Origin: JAAZZIT01 sp964480525 | GTDB lineage: Bacteria; Bacillota; Clostridia; Oscillospirales; Ruminococcaceae | Length of the DNA stretch: 64,000 nucleotides | Direction: 5' to 3' | NCBI GenBank assembly: GCA_964480525.1 | Contig: CAYZOV010000008.1 | Span: forward strand, 7,477 to 71,476 | Shown here: in pieces, positions 8,393 to 16,835 of the stretch | Layout of the letters: each line of letters begins with the position of its first letter | How positions within the stretch are numbered: position 1 is the first letter of the stretch | Translations under genes and position numbers: made by a program | Notes under the pieces: generated by a model | What the model was told of the DNA's origin: nothing | The model's input: the letters and a program-made list of their open reading frames with translations, nothing else | The model's database searches: none

Positions 8393-9847
8393 ATGAGTAT
8401 GTACAATCCAAAATCACTTAAAGCAGAGGAATTTATCGACAACGACGAAATTCTGGCAACGCTGGAATACGCCGAAGCAAACAAAAACAACAGAGAGCTT
8501 ATCGAACAAATTTTAGAAAAGGCTCGTCCTAAGAAAACCCAGCGTGGGGTTGAATGTTCGGGACTTTCTCACCGTGAAGCAAGCGTTTTGCTTGCGTGCG
8601 AGGACAAGGATTTAATTGAAAAAATGTACGACCTTGCACGAGAAATCAAACAGGCATTTTACGGAAACCGTATTGTTATGTTTGCACCGCTTTATCTCTC
8701 GAATTATTGCGTAAACAAGTGCGTTTACTGTCCTTACCACTATCAGAACAAGTCTATTCCGAGAAAAAAACTTACTCAGGAGGAGGTAAAAGCCGAGGTT
8801 ATCGCTTTGCAGGATATGGGTCACAAACGTCTTGCTATCGAGGCGGGTGAGGACCCTGTAAACAACCCTCTTGAGTACATTTTGGAATGTATCAAGACGA
8901 TTTACTCAATTAAGCACAAAAACGGTGCAATCAGACGTGTTAATGTAAACATTGCCGCAACGACTGTTGAAAATTACAGAAAACTCAAAGAAGCAGGAAT
9001 TGGCACATATATCCTGTTTCAGGAAACATATCACAAGGAATCTTACGAAAAACTTCACCCGGCAGGACCAAAACATAATTACGCATACCACACCGAGGCT
9101 ATGGACAGAGCAATGGAGGGTGGCATTGATGACGTAGGCTTGGGCGTACTTTTCGGTCTTGAACTTTACAAGTACGAGTTTGCAGGACTTCTTATGCACG
9201 CAGAACACCTTGAAGCCGTTCACGGTGTAGGTCCTCACACCATAAGCGTTCCACGTCTTAAACGTGCTGACGACATCGACCCTGATACATTTGACAACGG
9301 AATTGACGACGACACCTTTGCAAAAATTATCGCTTGTATTCGTATCGCCGTACCTTACACAGGTATGATTATTTCAACTCGTGAAAACGAAAGCTGTCGT
9401 AACAAAGTTTTGGGACTTGGCGTTTCGCAGATTTCGGGCGGTTCGAGAACGTCCGTAGGTGGTTACGCAGGATACACACCTGACGAACGTCCACACGACA
9501 CCGAACAATTTGACGTTTCCGACCAGCGTAGCCTTGACGAGGTTGTAAAATGGCTTATGGATTTGGGATATATTCCGTCATTCTGCACGGCTTGTTACCG
9601 TGAGGGACGTACAGGCGACAGATTTATGAGCCTTTGCAAAACAGGTCAAATTCAAAACTGCTGTCACCCTAACGCTTTGATGACCTTAAAAGAATACTTA
9701 GAGGACTATGCGTCCGAAGAAACTAAGGCAGTAGGCGAAAAGCTTATCGCCGAACAGCTTGAAAAAATTCCAAACGAAAAGGCTCGCAAGCTTGCAAAGG
9801 AATATATTGAAAACATTCACCTCGGCAAACGTGATTTCAGATTTTAG
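8393..9847 (+). CDS. hydG: [FeFe] hydrogenase maturase HydG (tyrosine lyase)
   Basis: 484 residues. The radical SAM motif CVNKCVYC (CX3CX2C) lies near residue 105. The C-terminal CTAC plus a Cys 22 residues further on (QNCCHPNA) form the CX2CX22C motif of HydG's auxiliary cluster, which separates it from ThiH. HydG cleaves tyrosine to p-cresol and makes the CO and cyanide ligands delivered as an Fe(CO)(CN) synthon for the H-cluster. The start is preceded by AGAAAGAAG; a second in-frame ATG two codons on is also possible. All motif cysteines are present. Confidence 0.96.
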   Translation: MSMYNPKSLKAEEFIDNDEILATLEYAEANKNNRELIEQILEKARPKKTQRGVECSGLSHREASVLLACEDKDLIEKMYDLAREIKQAFYGNRIVMFAPLYLSNYCVNKCVYCPYHYQNKSIPRKKLTQEEVKAEVIALQDMGHKRLAIEAGEDPVNNPLEYILECIKTIYSIKHKNGAIRRVNVNIAATTVENYRKLKEAGIGTYILFQETYHKESYEKLHPAGPKHNYAYHTEAMDRAMEGGIDDVGLGVLFGLELYKYEFAGLLMHAEHLEAVHGVGPHTISVPRLKRADDIDPDTFDNGIDDDTFAKIIACIRIAVPYTGMIISTRENESCRNKVLGLGVSQISGGSRTSVGGYAGYTPDERPHDTEQFDVSDQRSLDEVVKWLMDLGYIPSFCTACYREGRTGDRFMSLCKTGQIQNCCHPNALMTLKEYLEDYASEETKAVGEKLIAEQLEKIPNEKARKLAKEYIENIHLGKRDFRF

Positions 9848-9856
9848 GAGAATAAA

Positions 9857-11053
9857 ATGAGTTTAAACCAGACCCCTAACAGCGAGCGTGTGCATATCGG
9901 CATTTTCGGCAAAACAAACGCCGGAAAATCCAGCCTTATAAACGCAATCACAAACCAAACATTGGCGGTGGTGTCCGAAGTAAAAGGCACTACCACCGAC
10001 CCCGTGTCAAAGGCAATGGAAATTTTGCCACTCGGTGCGGTTTTACTCACGGACACAGCAGGGCTTGACGACAATTCGGAACTTGGCAAAATGCGAATTT
10101 CCCAAAGTTTGAAAGTTTTAAACAGCACCGACCTTGCTCTTGTTGTTGTGGACGTAAATGTCGGACTTTCAGACTTTGACAGGGATTTTGTGGAAAAATT
10201 AAAGGAAAGAAAAATCCCGTACATTATCGTTATGAACAAATGCGATAGCTTAAACGAAATTCTGCAAAGTGATGAAAACGCCATTTACGTCAGCTCGAAA
10301 ACAGGACATAATATTCCACAGCTTAGGGAAATGCTCGCAAGCAAGCTTAACAAAAACTCTACAATTCCAATTTGTTCGGATTTAATCAAGGAAAACGACA
10401 CGGTGATTTTGGTTGTGCCTATTGACGAATCTGCTCCGAAAGGGCGACTGATTTTGCCACAGCAACAGACCATTCGTGACATTTTGGACGCAGGTGCAAA
10501 GGCTTTTGTGTGCAAGGACGCCCAGCTTGAAAGCACTCTTTCAAGTTTAAAAGAAAAGCCTGCTTTGATCATCACCGACAGTCAGGCGTTCAAGCAGGTT
10601 TCCGAAATTTTGCCAAAGGACATTCCGCTTACGTCATTTTCAATTTTAATGGCACGTCACAAAGGCGGTCTAAAAAATGCCGTTTTGGGTGCAAGTCAGC
10701 TTGACAAGCTCCAAAACGGCGACAAAATTCTCATTGCCGAGGGGTGTACTCACCACAGACAATGCAACGACATAGGCTCGGTTAAATTGCCAAAGGGCGT
10801 ATTAAATTACACCAAAAAGACTTTGGAATTTGAATTTTCAAGCGGAAAAGATTTTCCCGAAGATTTGTCAAAATACGCACTTGTTATCCATTGCGGTGGC
10901 TGTACCTTGAACGAGGCTGAAATGAAAAGCCGTGGCAAATCCGCAAGGTCGCAAAACGTCCCTATGACGAATTTCGGCATTTGTCTGGCACAAATAAACG
11001 GCATATTAAAGCGCTCGGTGGAGATTTTCCCCGACATTTACAATTTACTTTAA
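9857..11053 (+). CDS. hydF: [FeFe] hydrogenase maturation GTPase HydF
   Basis: 398 residues. The N-terminal GTPase has G1 GKTNAGKSS, G2 TTTDP, G3 DTAG and G4 NKCD. The C-terminal cluster-binding part has CTHH and, further on, CGGC, matching the CxHx(44-53)CxxC motif that binds a 4Fe-4S cluster. HydF is the scaffold on which the 2Fe subcluster is assembled and from which it passes to apo-hydrogenase. It is last in the operon, 9 bp after hydG, with AGGAG upstream, and is followed by a strong hairpin terminator. The hydrogenase structural gene is not in this window. Confidence 0.95.
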   Translation: MSLNQTPNSERVHIGIFGKTNAGKSSLINAITNQTLAVVSEVKGTTTDPVSKAMEILPLGAVLLTDTAGLDDNSELGKMRISQSLKVLNSTDLALVVVDVNVGLSDFDRDFVEKLKERKIPYIIVMNKCDSLNEILQSDENAIYVSSKTGHNIPQLREMLASKLNKNSTIPICSDLIKENDTVILVVPIDESAPKGRLILPQQQTIRDILDAGAKAFVCKDAQLESTLSSLKEKPALIITDSQAFKQVSEILPKDIPLTSFSILMARHKGGLKNAVLGASQLDKLQNGDKILIAEGCTHHRQCNDIGSVKLPKGVLNYTKKTLEFEFSSGKDFPEDLSKYALVIHCGGCTLNEAEMKSRGKSARSQNVPMTNFGICLAQINGILKRSVEIFPDIYNLL

Positions 11054-11059
11054 AAAAAC

Positions 11060-11087
11060 AAGGTCGGCTCGTAAAAAAGCCGACCTT
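11060..11087. terminator. Bidirectional terminator between hydF and the convergent fusion gene
   Basis: Perfect 10-bp arms AAGGTCGGCT/AGCCGACCTT with A-runs before and T-runs after, placed between two convergent stop codons. Confidence 0.85.
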
Positions 11088-11092
11088 TTAAT

Positions 11093-13615
11093 TTATGCTG
11101 TTACGATTTTGCTTGCGTCGTGAAGATTAAGATAATCTACCGCCCACTCTCTCATTTTGTATTTGAGAATTTTTCCTGCGGCGTTCATTGGGAATCCGTC
11201 CACAAACGCAACATATCTCGGAACTTTGTGTTTTGCCATATGGTCACGGACAAACTGTTTGATTTCGTCCTCGGTTGCTTCTTCGCCCGGTTTAAGAACA
11301 ATACAAGCCATAATTTCTTCGCCGTAATCTGCGTCCGGAACGCCGATTACCTGAACGTCCTTGATTTTGTCGTTTGTGTAAAGAAATTCTTCGATTTCCT
11401 TTGGATAAATATTTTCACCGCCACGGATAATCATATCCTTAATACGTCCTGTGATTTTGAAGTTACCCTCCGGAGTTCTTCTTGCAAGGTCGCCCGAATG
11501 GAGCCAGCCGTCCTCGTCAATCGCCGCAGCCGTTGCTTCAGGCATTTTGTAATAACCTTTCATAATGTTATAACCCCTTGCGCAGAACTCACCGTCAACG
11601 TTGTCGCCCACTTCTTCCCCTGTTTCAGGGTCAACAATTTTACATTCAACGCCGAAAATAGGACCTCCGACGGTGTTTACACGGGTTTCCAAACTGTCGG
11701 TGGTTTTACTCATGGTTGTTGCAGGGCTTGCTTCTGTCTGTCCGTATGTAATGCAAATTTCGGACATATGCATTTTGTTCACAACGTCCTCCATAACCTT
11801 TACAGGACAAGGCGAACCAGCCATAATACCCGTTCTCATATGTGAAAAATCGGTGCTGTCGAAGTTTTCGTTTTCAAGCATTGCAATAAACATTGTTGGC
11901 ACGCCGTGGAACGCCGTAATCTTTTCCTTGTTAATGCACGCAAGTCCCTTTCGTGGAGAAAATGCAGGGATAGGCGACATTGTTACGCCGTGAGTAACGC
12001 TCGCTGTCATTGCAAGAACCATTCCGAAACAATGGAACATAGGCACCTGAATCATCATTCGGTCGTTTGTGGACAAGTCCATACAGTCGCCGATTGCTTT
12101 ACCGTTGTTTACCACGTTATAGTGGGTCAGCATAACGCCCTTTGGGAAGCCTGTTGTTCCCGAAGTGTACTGCATATTAACAACGTCGTGCTTATCGATT
12201 TTAGCTCGCATTTTGTCAATAACGCTGTCGTCAACCGTGTCAGCAAGCGCTTCTGCTTCTTCCCATGTAAAACAGCCGTCCTGTTTTGAATCAACTGTAA
12301 TAATGTTTTTCAAAAACGGCAATTTCGCCGAATTAAGTTCACCCGCCTTGCAAGTAGCAAGTTCAGGGCAAAGTTCTTTCATAATTGCCACATAGTCGGA
12401 ATCTTTACAACCGTCAATCATAACAAGAGTATGCGTATCGGACTGTCTTAAAAGGTATTCCGCTTCGTGAACCTTGTATGCTGTGTTTACGGTTACCAAA
12501 ACCGCACCGATTGTGGTACAAGCCCAAAATGTAATATACCACGCAGGCACGTTTGTTGCCCAAATTGCAACGTGGTCGTCCTTTTTAACGCCCATTGCAA
12601 CAAGAGCCTTTGCAAAACGTCTTACGTCCTCTCTAAATTCAGGATAGGTGCGTGTATAATCAAGTTCGGTGTAACGAAAAGCATACTGGTTTGGAAATTC
12701 TTCGCAAATTCTGTCCAAAACGTCAGGGAACGTTTCGTCGATAATCGTTTCTTTCGGCCACGGATAATAGCCTGTTCCTCTTGCGTCAATCTGCAATTTG
12801 CTCTTTTTCGCAACAATATAAGGGTGCATATAATTTGCAAACTGTGGGAAAACAATACCTGCTGCGTAAAGATTTCTCGACCATCTCTTTACCCATTCAA
12901 GTGAAACATATCCGTCATATCCGATTTTTTGCAATGCCGACAGCATTTCGTGAATCGGAATATCACCCTCACCCATAAGCTTATAACAAAGTTCGCCGTT
13001 TTCCATTACGGAATCCTTAACGTGGATATATTTAATGTAATCGCCTAAGTTTTCAACAGTCTGCTGACCTGTTTCGCCCATATATCTGTACGGGTGGTGC
13101 ATATCCCAAAGAGCTGCCACAAAAGGACTGTTCACCTTGTCAAGAAGATTTTTCAATCTCTTTGTGTCAGAATAAACGCCGTTTGTTTCAACCAAAAGTG
13201 TAACGTTATTATTTTGCGCAACCGGGATAACTTCACGCAAAATTTCTACGATTTTATCGTCGTCGATTTCGTCCACAGGCGCAGGGTCAAGGTCTGCAAG
13301 GATTCTGATGTACGGCGTATTGAGTTTGTTTGCCAAAATAGCATACTGGGTTATTTCGTCGATAATTTCGTCGTGCTTGTCAAAAAATTTCAAACAGCAA
13401 CCGCTTGAAAGACACGGAATTTCAAGTCCGAGTTTATTAAGCTTGTCTATGGTTTTGCCGATATTTTCGTCCGTAAAAGGCTTTGCCTTAACCGAATAAA
13501 TTTCGTTGCCCAAACCTCTGACTTCGATACCGTTAAACCCTAAGTCCTTTGCCATTGAATAAATATCCGTCCACGAAAAATCAGGACAAGCAAGTGTTGA
13601 AAAACTGATTTTCAT
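11093..13615 (-). CDS. Fusion: sugar-isomerase-like TIM barrel + acyl-CoA synthetase
   Basis: 840 residues in one uninterrupted frame. Residues 1 to about 265 are an AP-endonuclease-2/xylose-isomerase-like TIM barrel, with candidate metal and catalytic residues in LLVETNG, WDMHHPYR, HVKDS and SLEWVKRW. Residues from about 290 to 840 are a complete adenylate-forming ligase: YTSGTTGFPKG near 485, DGWLHSGDLA, the hinge GRIKDMIIRGGENIYP, and the catalytic Lys in NAAGKILKYK near 817. The second half should activate a carboxylic acid to acyl-AMP and then acyl-CoA. The substrate is unknown; a medium-chain or branched acid is possible. The fusion suggests the barrel prepares or channels the acid. It has its own promoter, and its leader carries a palindrome. 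Confidence 0.88.
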   Translation of the reverse strand: MKISFSTLACPDFSWTDIYSMAKDLGFNGIEVRGLGNEIYSVKAKPFTDENIGKTIDKLNKLGLEIPCLSSGCCLKFFDKHDEIIDEITQYAILANKLNTPYIRILADLDPAPVDEIDDDKIVEILREVIPVAQNNNVTLLVETNGVYSDTKRLKNLLDKVNSPFVAALWDMHHPYRYMGETGQQTVENLGDYIKYIHVKDSVMENGELCYKLMGEGDIPIHEMLSALQKIGYDGYVSLEWVKRWSRNLYAAGIVFPQFANYMHPYIVAKKSKLQIDARGTGYYPWPKETIIDETFPDVLDRICEEFPNQYAFRYTELDYTRTYPEFREDVRRFAKALVAMGVKKDDHVAIWATNVPAWYITFWACTTIGAVLVTVNTAYKVHEAEYLLRQSDTHTLVMIDGCKDSDYVAIMKELCPELATCKAGELNSAKLPFLKNIITVDSKQDGCFTWEEAEALADTVDDSVIDKMRAKIDKHDVVNMQYTSGTTGFPKGVMLTHYNVVNNGKAIGDCMDLSTNDRMMIQVPMFHCFGMVLAMTASVTHGVTMSPIPAFSPRKGLACINKEKITAFHGVPTMFIAMLENENFDSTDFSHMRTGIMAGSPCPVKVMEDVVNKMHMSEICITYGQTEASPATTMSKTTDSLETRVNTVGGPIFGVECKIVDPETGEEVGDNVDGEFCARGYNIMKGYYKMPEATAAAIDEDGWLHSGDLARRTPEGNFKITGRIKDMIIRGGENIYPKEIEEFLYTNDKIKDVQVIGVPDADYGEEIMACIVLKPGEEATEDEIKQFVRDHMAKHKVPRYVAFVDGFPMNAAGKILKYKMREWAVDYLNLHDASKIVTA

Positions 13616-13635
13616 AAATTTAACCTAACCTTTCA

Positions 13636-13655
13636 TATACCCATAAACGGGTATA
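13636..13655. promoter_or_regulatory. Palindrome in the leader of the fusion gene (candidate operator)
   Basis: Perfect inverted repeat TATACCC-6-GGGTATA lying between the promoter (13690-13718) and the start codon (13615). Its size and position suit a repressor site or a small leader hairpin; the regulator is unknown. Confidence 0.45.
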
Positions 13656-13689
13656 AATTTTTCTTTGTCTAAATCAAAGTATACAATAA

Positions 13690-13718
13690 AATTTTACCAC
13701 TTTTAACAACAAAAATCA
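13690..13718 (-). promoter_or_regulatory. Promoter of the fusion gene
   Basis: Minus strand TTGATT (13713-13718), 17 bp, TAAAAT (13690-13695). Confidence 0.6.
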
Positions 13719-13802
13719 ATACCCCATTTCAAAAAACATATTTTGTTAATCATTTTTTTATTTAGTGAATAAATATTGCCCTTTTTATTCGCTTTTATTT
13801 GG

Positions 13803-13831
13803 TTGACTTTTATAGTACAGAGTGATATAAT
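13803..13831 (+). promoter_or_regulatory. Promoter of trkA-trkH
   Basis: TTGACT (13803-13808), 17 bp, TATAAT (13826-13831), about 50 bp before trkA. Confidence 0.8.
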
Positions 13832-13883
13832 ATGTGTTAAAGTTTAGACTTTGCGAATTTTTTAATTTTGGGAAGAAGATTGT

Positions 13884-15242
13884 ATGAATATAGTTATAAA
13901 CGGATATGGAAAAATCGGAAGCACCCTAAGCCAGCTTTTGGTAAACGAGGGGCATAATGTAACGGTGGTGGACAACGACCCCGTGGCTCTGGAACGTGCC
14001 GAAAACACCCAAGACATTCTTGTCGTCGGTGGAAACGGCGCAACAGCCGAAGTTCAGTTAAGCGCAGGGGTGAATAAGGCGGACATTCTTATTTCAACCA
14101 CGCCGTATGACGAGCTGAATATGATGTGCTGTCTTATTGCAAAAAAACTGGGCGCAAAAAAGACAATTTCAAGGGTGCGAAACCCCGATTATTATAAACA
14201 GGTTGACCTTATCAAAGAAGATTTGGGACTTTCAATGGTTATTAACCCCGAAATACTCACCGCAAATGAAATAAGACGTGTGCTTATTTTTCCGTCGGCT
14301 GACAAGGTTGAGGTTTTTGAAAAAGGCAAAGTGGAACTTGTCGAACACAAACTTGAAGAGGGTTCAATGATTGCAAATTTAAGCCTTATAGAAATTTACA
14401 AACGCACAAAAATCAAATTTCTTATTTGTGCCGTGGTGCGAAACGACCAGATATTTATTCCGTCGGGCGATTTTATTTTGCACGAGGGGGACAGAATACA
14501 TTTGGCTGCGTCCCACAAGGATATTGAAAAATTTTTCCGTGCAAACGGCTCTATGAAAGACAAGGCAAAAACCGTTATGATTGTGGGTGGCGGCAGAATT
14601 TGCCACTATTTAGCGTCACAGCTAACGAATATCGGTATGCGTGTTAAGATTATTGACCGTGACCTTAAACGTTGCGAAGAACTTTGCGAGCTTTTGCCGA
14701 AAGCCGTGGTTATTCACGGGAACGGCTCCGACCAAGACCTTTTGACCGAAGAGGGTCTTGCGGACGCAGACGGATTTATTGCGTTGACAGGTTACGACGA
14801 AGAAAATATCCTCATGAGCCTTTTTGCAAAGGCAAATTCCCAAGCGAAAGTTGTCACAAAAGTAAACGGCGACAATTTTATAAATCTTGCGTCACAACTG
14901 GGGCTTGACTGTTTGATTTCACCGAAACACATTACGTCAAGCAACGTCCTAAGTTATGTTCGTTCGCTGAAAAACACTTCCGAAAGCAACATTGAATCAA
15001 TGTACCACCTTGTTAAAAATCAGGTGGAAGCCGTTGAGTTTAAAATCCGTGAAAATATCCCCGAAATTGTGGGCGTTCCCATTAAGGATTTCAGGCTGAA
15101 AAAAGATATTCTTATTTGTGCGATTATACGCAAGCGTGAAACGATTATTCCGGGCGGTAACGACGTTATCATGATGGGCGATTCGGTTGTGATTGTTTCA
15201 AAGGAACATCATTTTTCGGATATTCGCGGTATTTTGGAGTAA
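13884..15242 (+). CDS. trkA: Trk potassium uptake regulatory subunit TrkA
   Basis: 452 residues made of two RCK repeats. The first nucleotide-binding fold is GYGKIGSTLSQLL with the acidic ribose contact VVDND. The second starts near residue 234 (VGGGRICHYLASQL, IIDRD). Each is followed by an RCK_C domain (for example NIPEIVGVPIKDF). TrkA binds NAD(H) on the cytoplasmic face and gates the TrkH channel for K+ uptake. The gene ends four bases before the trkH start, so the pair is translated together. The full two-RCK length is typical of TrkA and rules out the single-domain KtrA/KtrC type. Confidence 0.95.
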   Translation: MNIVINGYGKIGSTLSQLLVNEGHNVTVVDNDPVALERAENTQDILVVGGNGATAEVQLSAGVNKADILISTTPYDELNMMCCLIAKKLGAKKTISRVRNPDYYKQVDLIKEDLGLSMVINPEILTANEIRRVLIFPSADKVEVFEKGKVELVEHKLEEGSMIANLSLIEIYKRTKIKFLICAVVRNDQIFIPSGDFILHEGDRIHLAASHKDIEKFFRANGSMKDKAKTVMIVGGGRICHYLASQLTNIGMRVKIIDRDLKRCEELCELLPKAVVIHGNGSDQDLLTEEGLADADGFIALTGYDEENILMSLFAKANSQAKVVTKVNGDNFINLASQLGLDCLISPKHITSSNVLSYVRSLKNTSESNIESMYHLVKNQVEAVEFKIRENIPEIVGVPIKDFRLKKDILICAIIRKRETIIPGGNDVIMMGDSVVIVSKEHHFSDIRGILE

Positions 15243-15246
15243 TATT

Positions 15247-16695
15247 ATGAACAAATCTCTGGTATTTCATTTTCTTTCAAAGGCGTTGTTGATAGGCTCG
15301 GCGTTGTTTTTGTTGCCCGCCGTCATAAGCTTTTACTACGGCGAAAAAGACACGGCGTTGATTTTTGTAATCGTGGGGTTGTGCCTTGCGATTGCGTCGT
15401 CGCCTTTGGCAATTTTAAAGCCGAAAAACATGAATATGTACGCCCGTGAGGGTCTTGTTATCGTAGCGTTGTTATGGATAATTTTCCCTGTTATCGGCGC
15501 TTTGCCTTTTTATTTCAGCGGTGAAATTCCAAACTTTGCGGACGCTTTGTTTGAAAGTTTTTCGGGATTTACCACAACAGGTGCGACAATTCTTTCGGAC
15601 ATTGAAACTCTGCCGAGAGGTATGCTGTTTTGGCGGTGCTTTTCCCATTGGGTAGGCGGTATGGGGGTTATCGTTTTGATTGTGGCGATTATGCCCTCGT
15701 CAAACCACGCCCTAAAGCTAATGCAGGCTGAATGTACAGGTCCAAAGGTGGGCAAAATTGTTTCCAAAGGGCGAAACAGCGCAATGTACCTTTACATTAT
15801 TTATGCGGTCTTAACCCTTGTAACGGTTATTCTATTGAGAATCGGCAAAATGCCTCTTTTCGACAGCGTTTGTCACGCTATGTCCGTGGCAGGCACAGGT
15901 GGTTTCGGTATAAAAAACAACGGTATTATGTATTATAATTCCCCTTATATCGAATACGTTATCGCAATTATGATAACTATTTTCGGTATAAATTTCAGCC
16001 TGATTTATTTTCTTATCATGGGAAAATTCAAAGAGGTTTTCAAAAACACCGAACTGAAAGTGTATTTGTCGATTATTGTTGTAGCCACGGTTTTGGTTTT
16101 TTCAAACATATACGGCTTGTACGGAAATTTTGAAAAAACTTTCAGACTGTCGTTTTTTCAAATAGCCAGCGTTATGACTTCAACGGGTTTTGCCACAATA
16201 GACTTTAACATTCTGCCGTCTTTTTCGCAAACAATTTTGTTGCTTGTAATGATTGTAGGTGCGTGTGCAGGCTCTACGGGGGGCGGATTTAAGGTTTCAA
16301 GAGTGGTCATAATGTTCAAAAGCGCAAAAAAAGCCATTCGCAAAACACTTCACCCAAAGTCCGTAAACATAGTTAAATCCGATGAAAAAACCTTAGACGT
16401 TGACATAGTTCACGGCGTCCAAACCTACTTAATCATTTACATTTTTCTGTTTATAATTTCCTCGGTGCTTATTTCTCTCAGTAATGTGGATTTCACCACA
16501 AATTTCACGTCTGTGTCGTCGTGTATTAACAACTGCGGACCTGGTCTTGCAAAGGTTGGGTCGATGGAAAATTACGGATTCTATTCAAGTTTTTCAAAAC
16601 TGGTGCTGATTTTTGATATGCTTTTGGGCAGGCTTGAATGTTTTCCGATTATAATTTTACTTTCTCCGACCGTTTGGCGAAAGAAAAACTTCTAA
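15247..16695 (+). CDS. trkH: Trk potassium uptake transmembrane subunit TrkH
   Basis: 482 residues from ATG 15247, which has GGAG upstream and follows the trkA stop by four bases; an in-frame start further upstream inside trkA is unlikely. It has about ten membrane helices and the four pore loops of the SKT superfamily, visible as FSGFTTTGATIL, AMSVAGTGGFG, MTSTGFAT and a degenerate fourth loop near VSSCINNCGPG. Together with TrkA it takes up K+ across the cytoplasmic membrane. All four pore regions and the C-terminal LSPTVWRKK are present. Confidence 0.94.
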   Translation: MNKSLVFHFLSKALLIGSALFLLPAVISFYYGEKDTALIFVIVGLCLAIASSPLAILKPKNMNMYAREGLVIVALLWIIFPVIGALPFYFSGEIPNFADALFESFSGFTTTGATILSDIETLPRGMLFWRCFSHWVGGMGVIVLIVAIMPSSNHALKLMQAECTGPKVGKIVSKGRNSAMYLYIIYAVLTLVTVILLRIGKMPLFDSVCHAMSVAGTGGFGIKNNGIMYYNSPYIEYVIAIMITIFGINFSLIYFLIMGKFKEVFKNTELKVYLSIIVVATVLVFSNIYGLYGNFEKTFRLSFFQIASVMTSTGFATIDFNILPSFSQTILLLVMIVGACAGSTGGGFKVSRVVIMFKSAKKAIRKTLHPKSVNIVKSDEKTLDVDIVHGVQTYLIIYIFLFIISSVLISLSNVDFTTNFTSVSSCINNCGPGLAKVGSMENYGFYSSFSKLVLIFDMLLGRLECFPIIILLSPTVWRKKNF

Positions 16696-16703
16696 AAGAA
16701 TTT

Positions 16704-16735
16704 ACAGAACCGCCACAAAACGGTTCTGTTTTTTT
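16704..16735 (+). terminator. Terminator after trkH
   Basis: ACAGAACCG/CGGTTCTGT hairpin followed by seven Ts. Confidence 0.85.
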
Positions 16736-16765
16736 GTTTTGAGATTTAATATTTACAAATTACGG

Positions 16766-16794
16766 TTGAATTACGCCTTGAAATAGTGTAAAAT
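16766..16794 (+). promoter_or_regulatory. Promoter of the AGCS symporter gene
   Basis: TTGAAT (16766-16771), 17 bp, TAAAAT (16789-16794). Confidence 0.65.
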
Positions 16795-16835
16795 TAAAAG
16801 GCTATGTACTATCACGAAAGGGTTGAAATTTTCAA

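Noticed and set aside
11120..12904. Several plus-strand open frames opposite the fusion gene (up to 241 codons)
   Set aside because: They lie fully antisense to a gene with clear ligase motifs and show the biased composition of reverse-frame translation.
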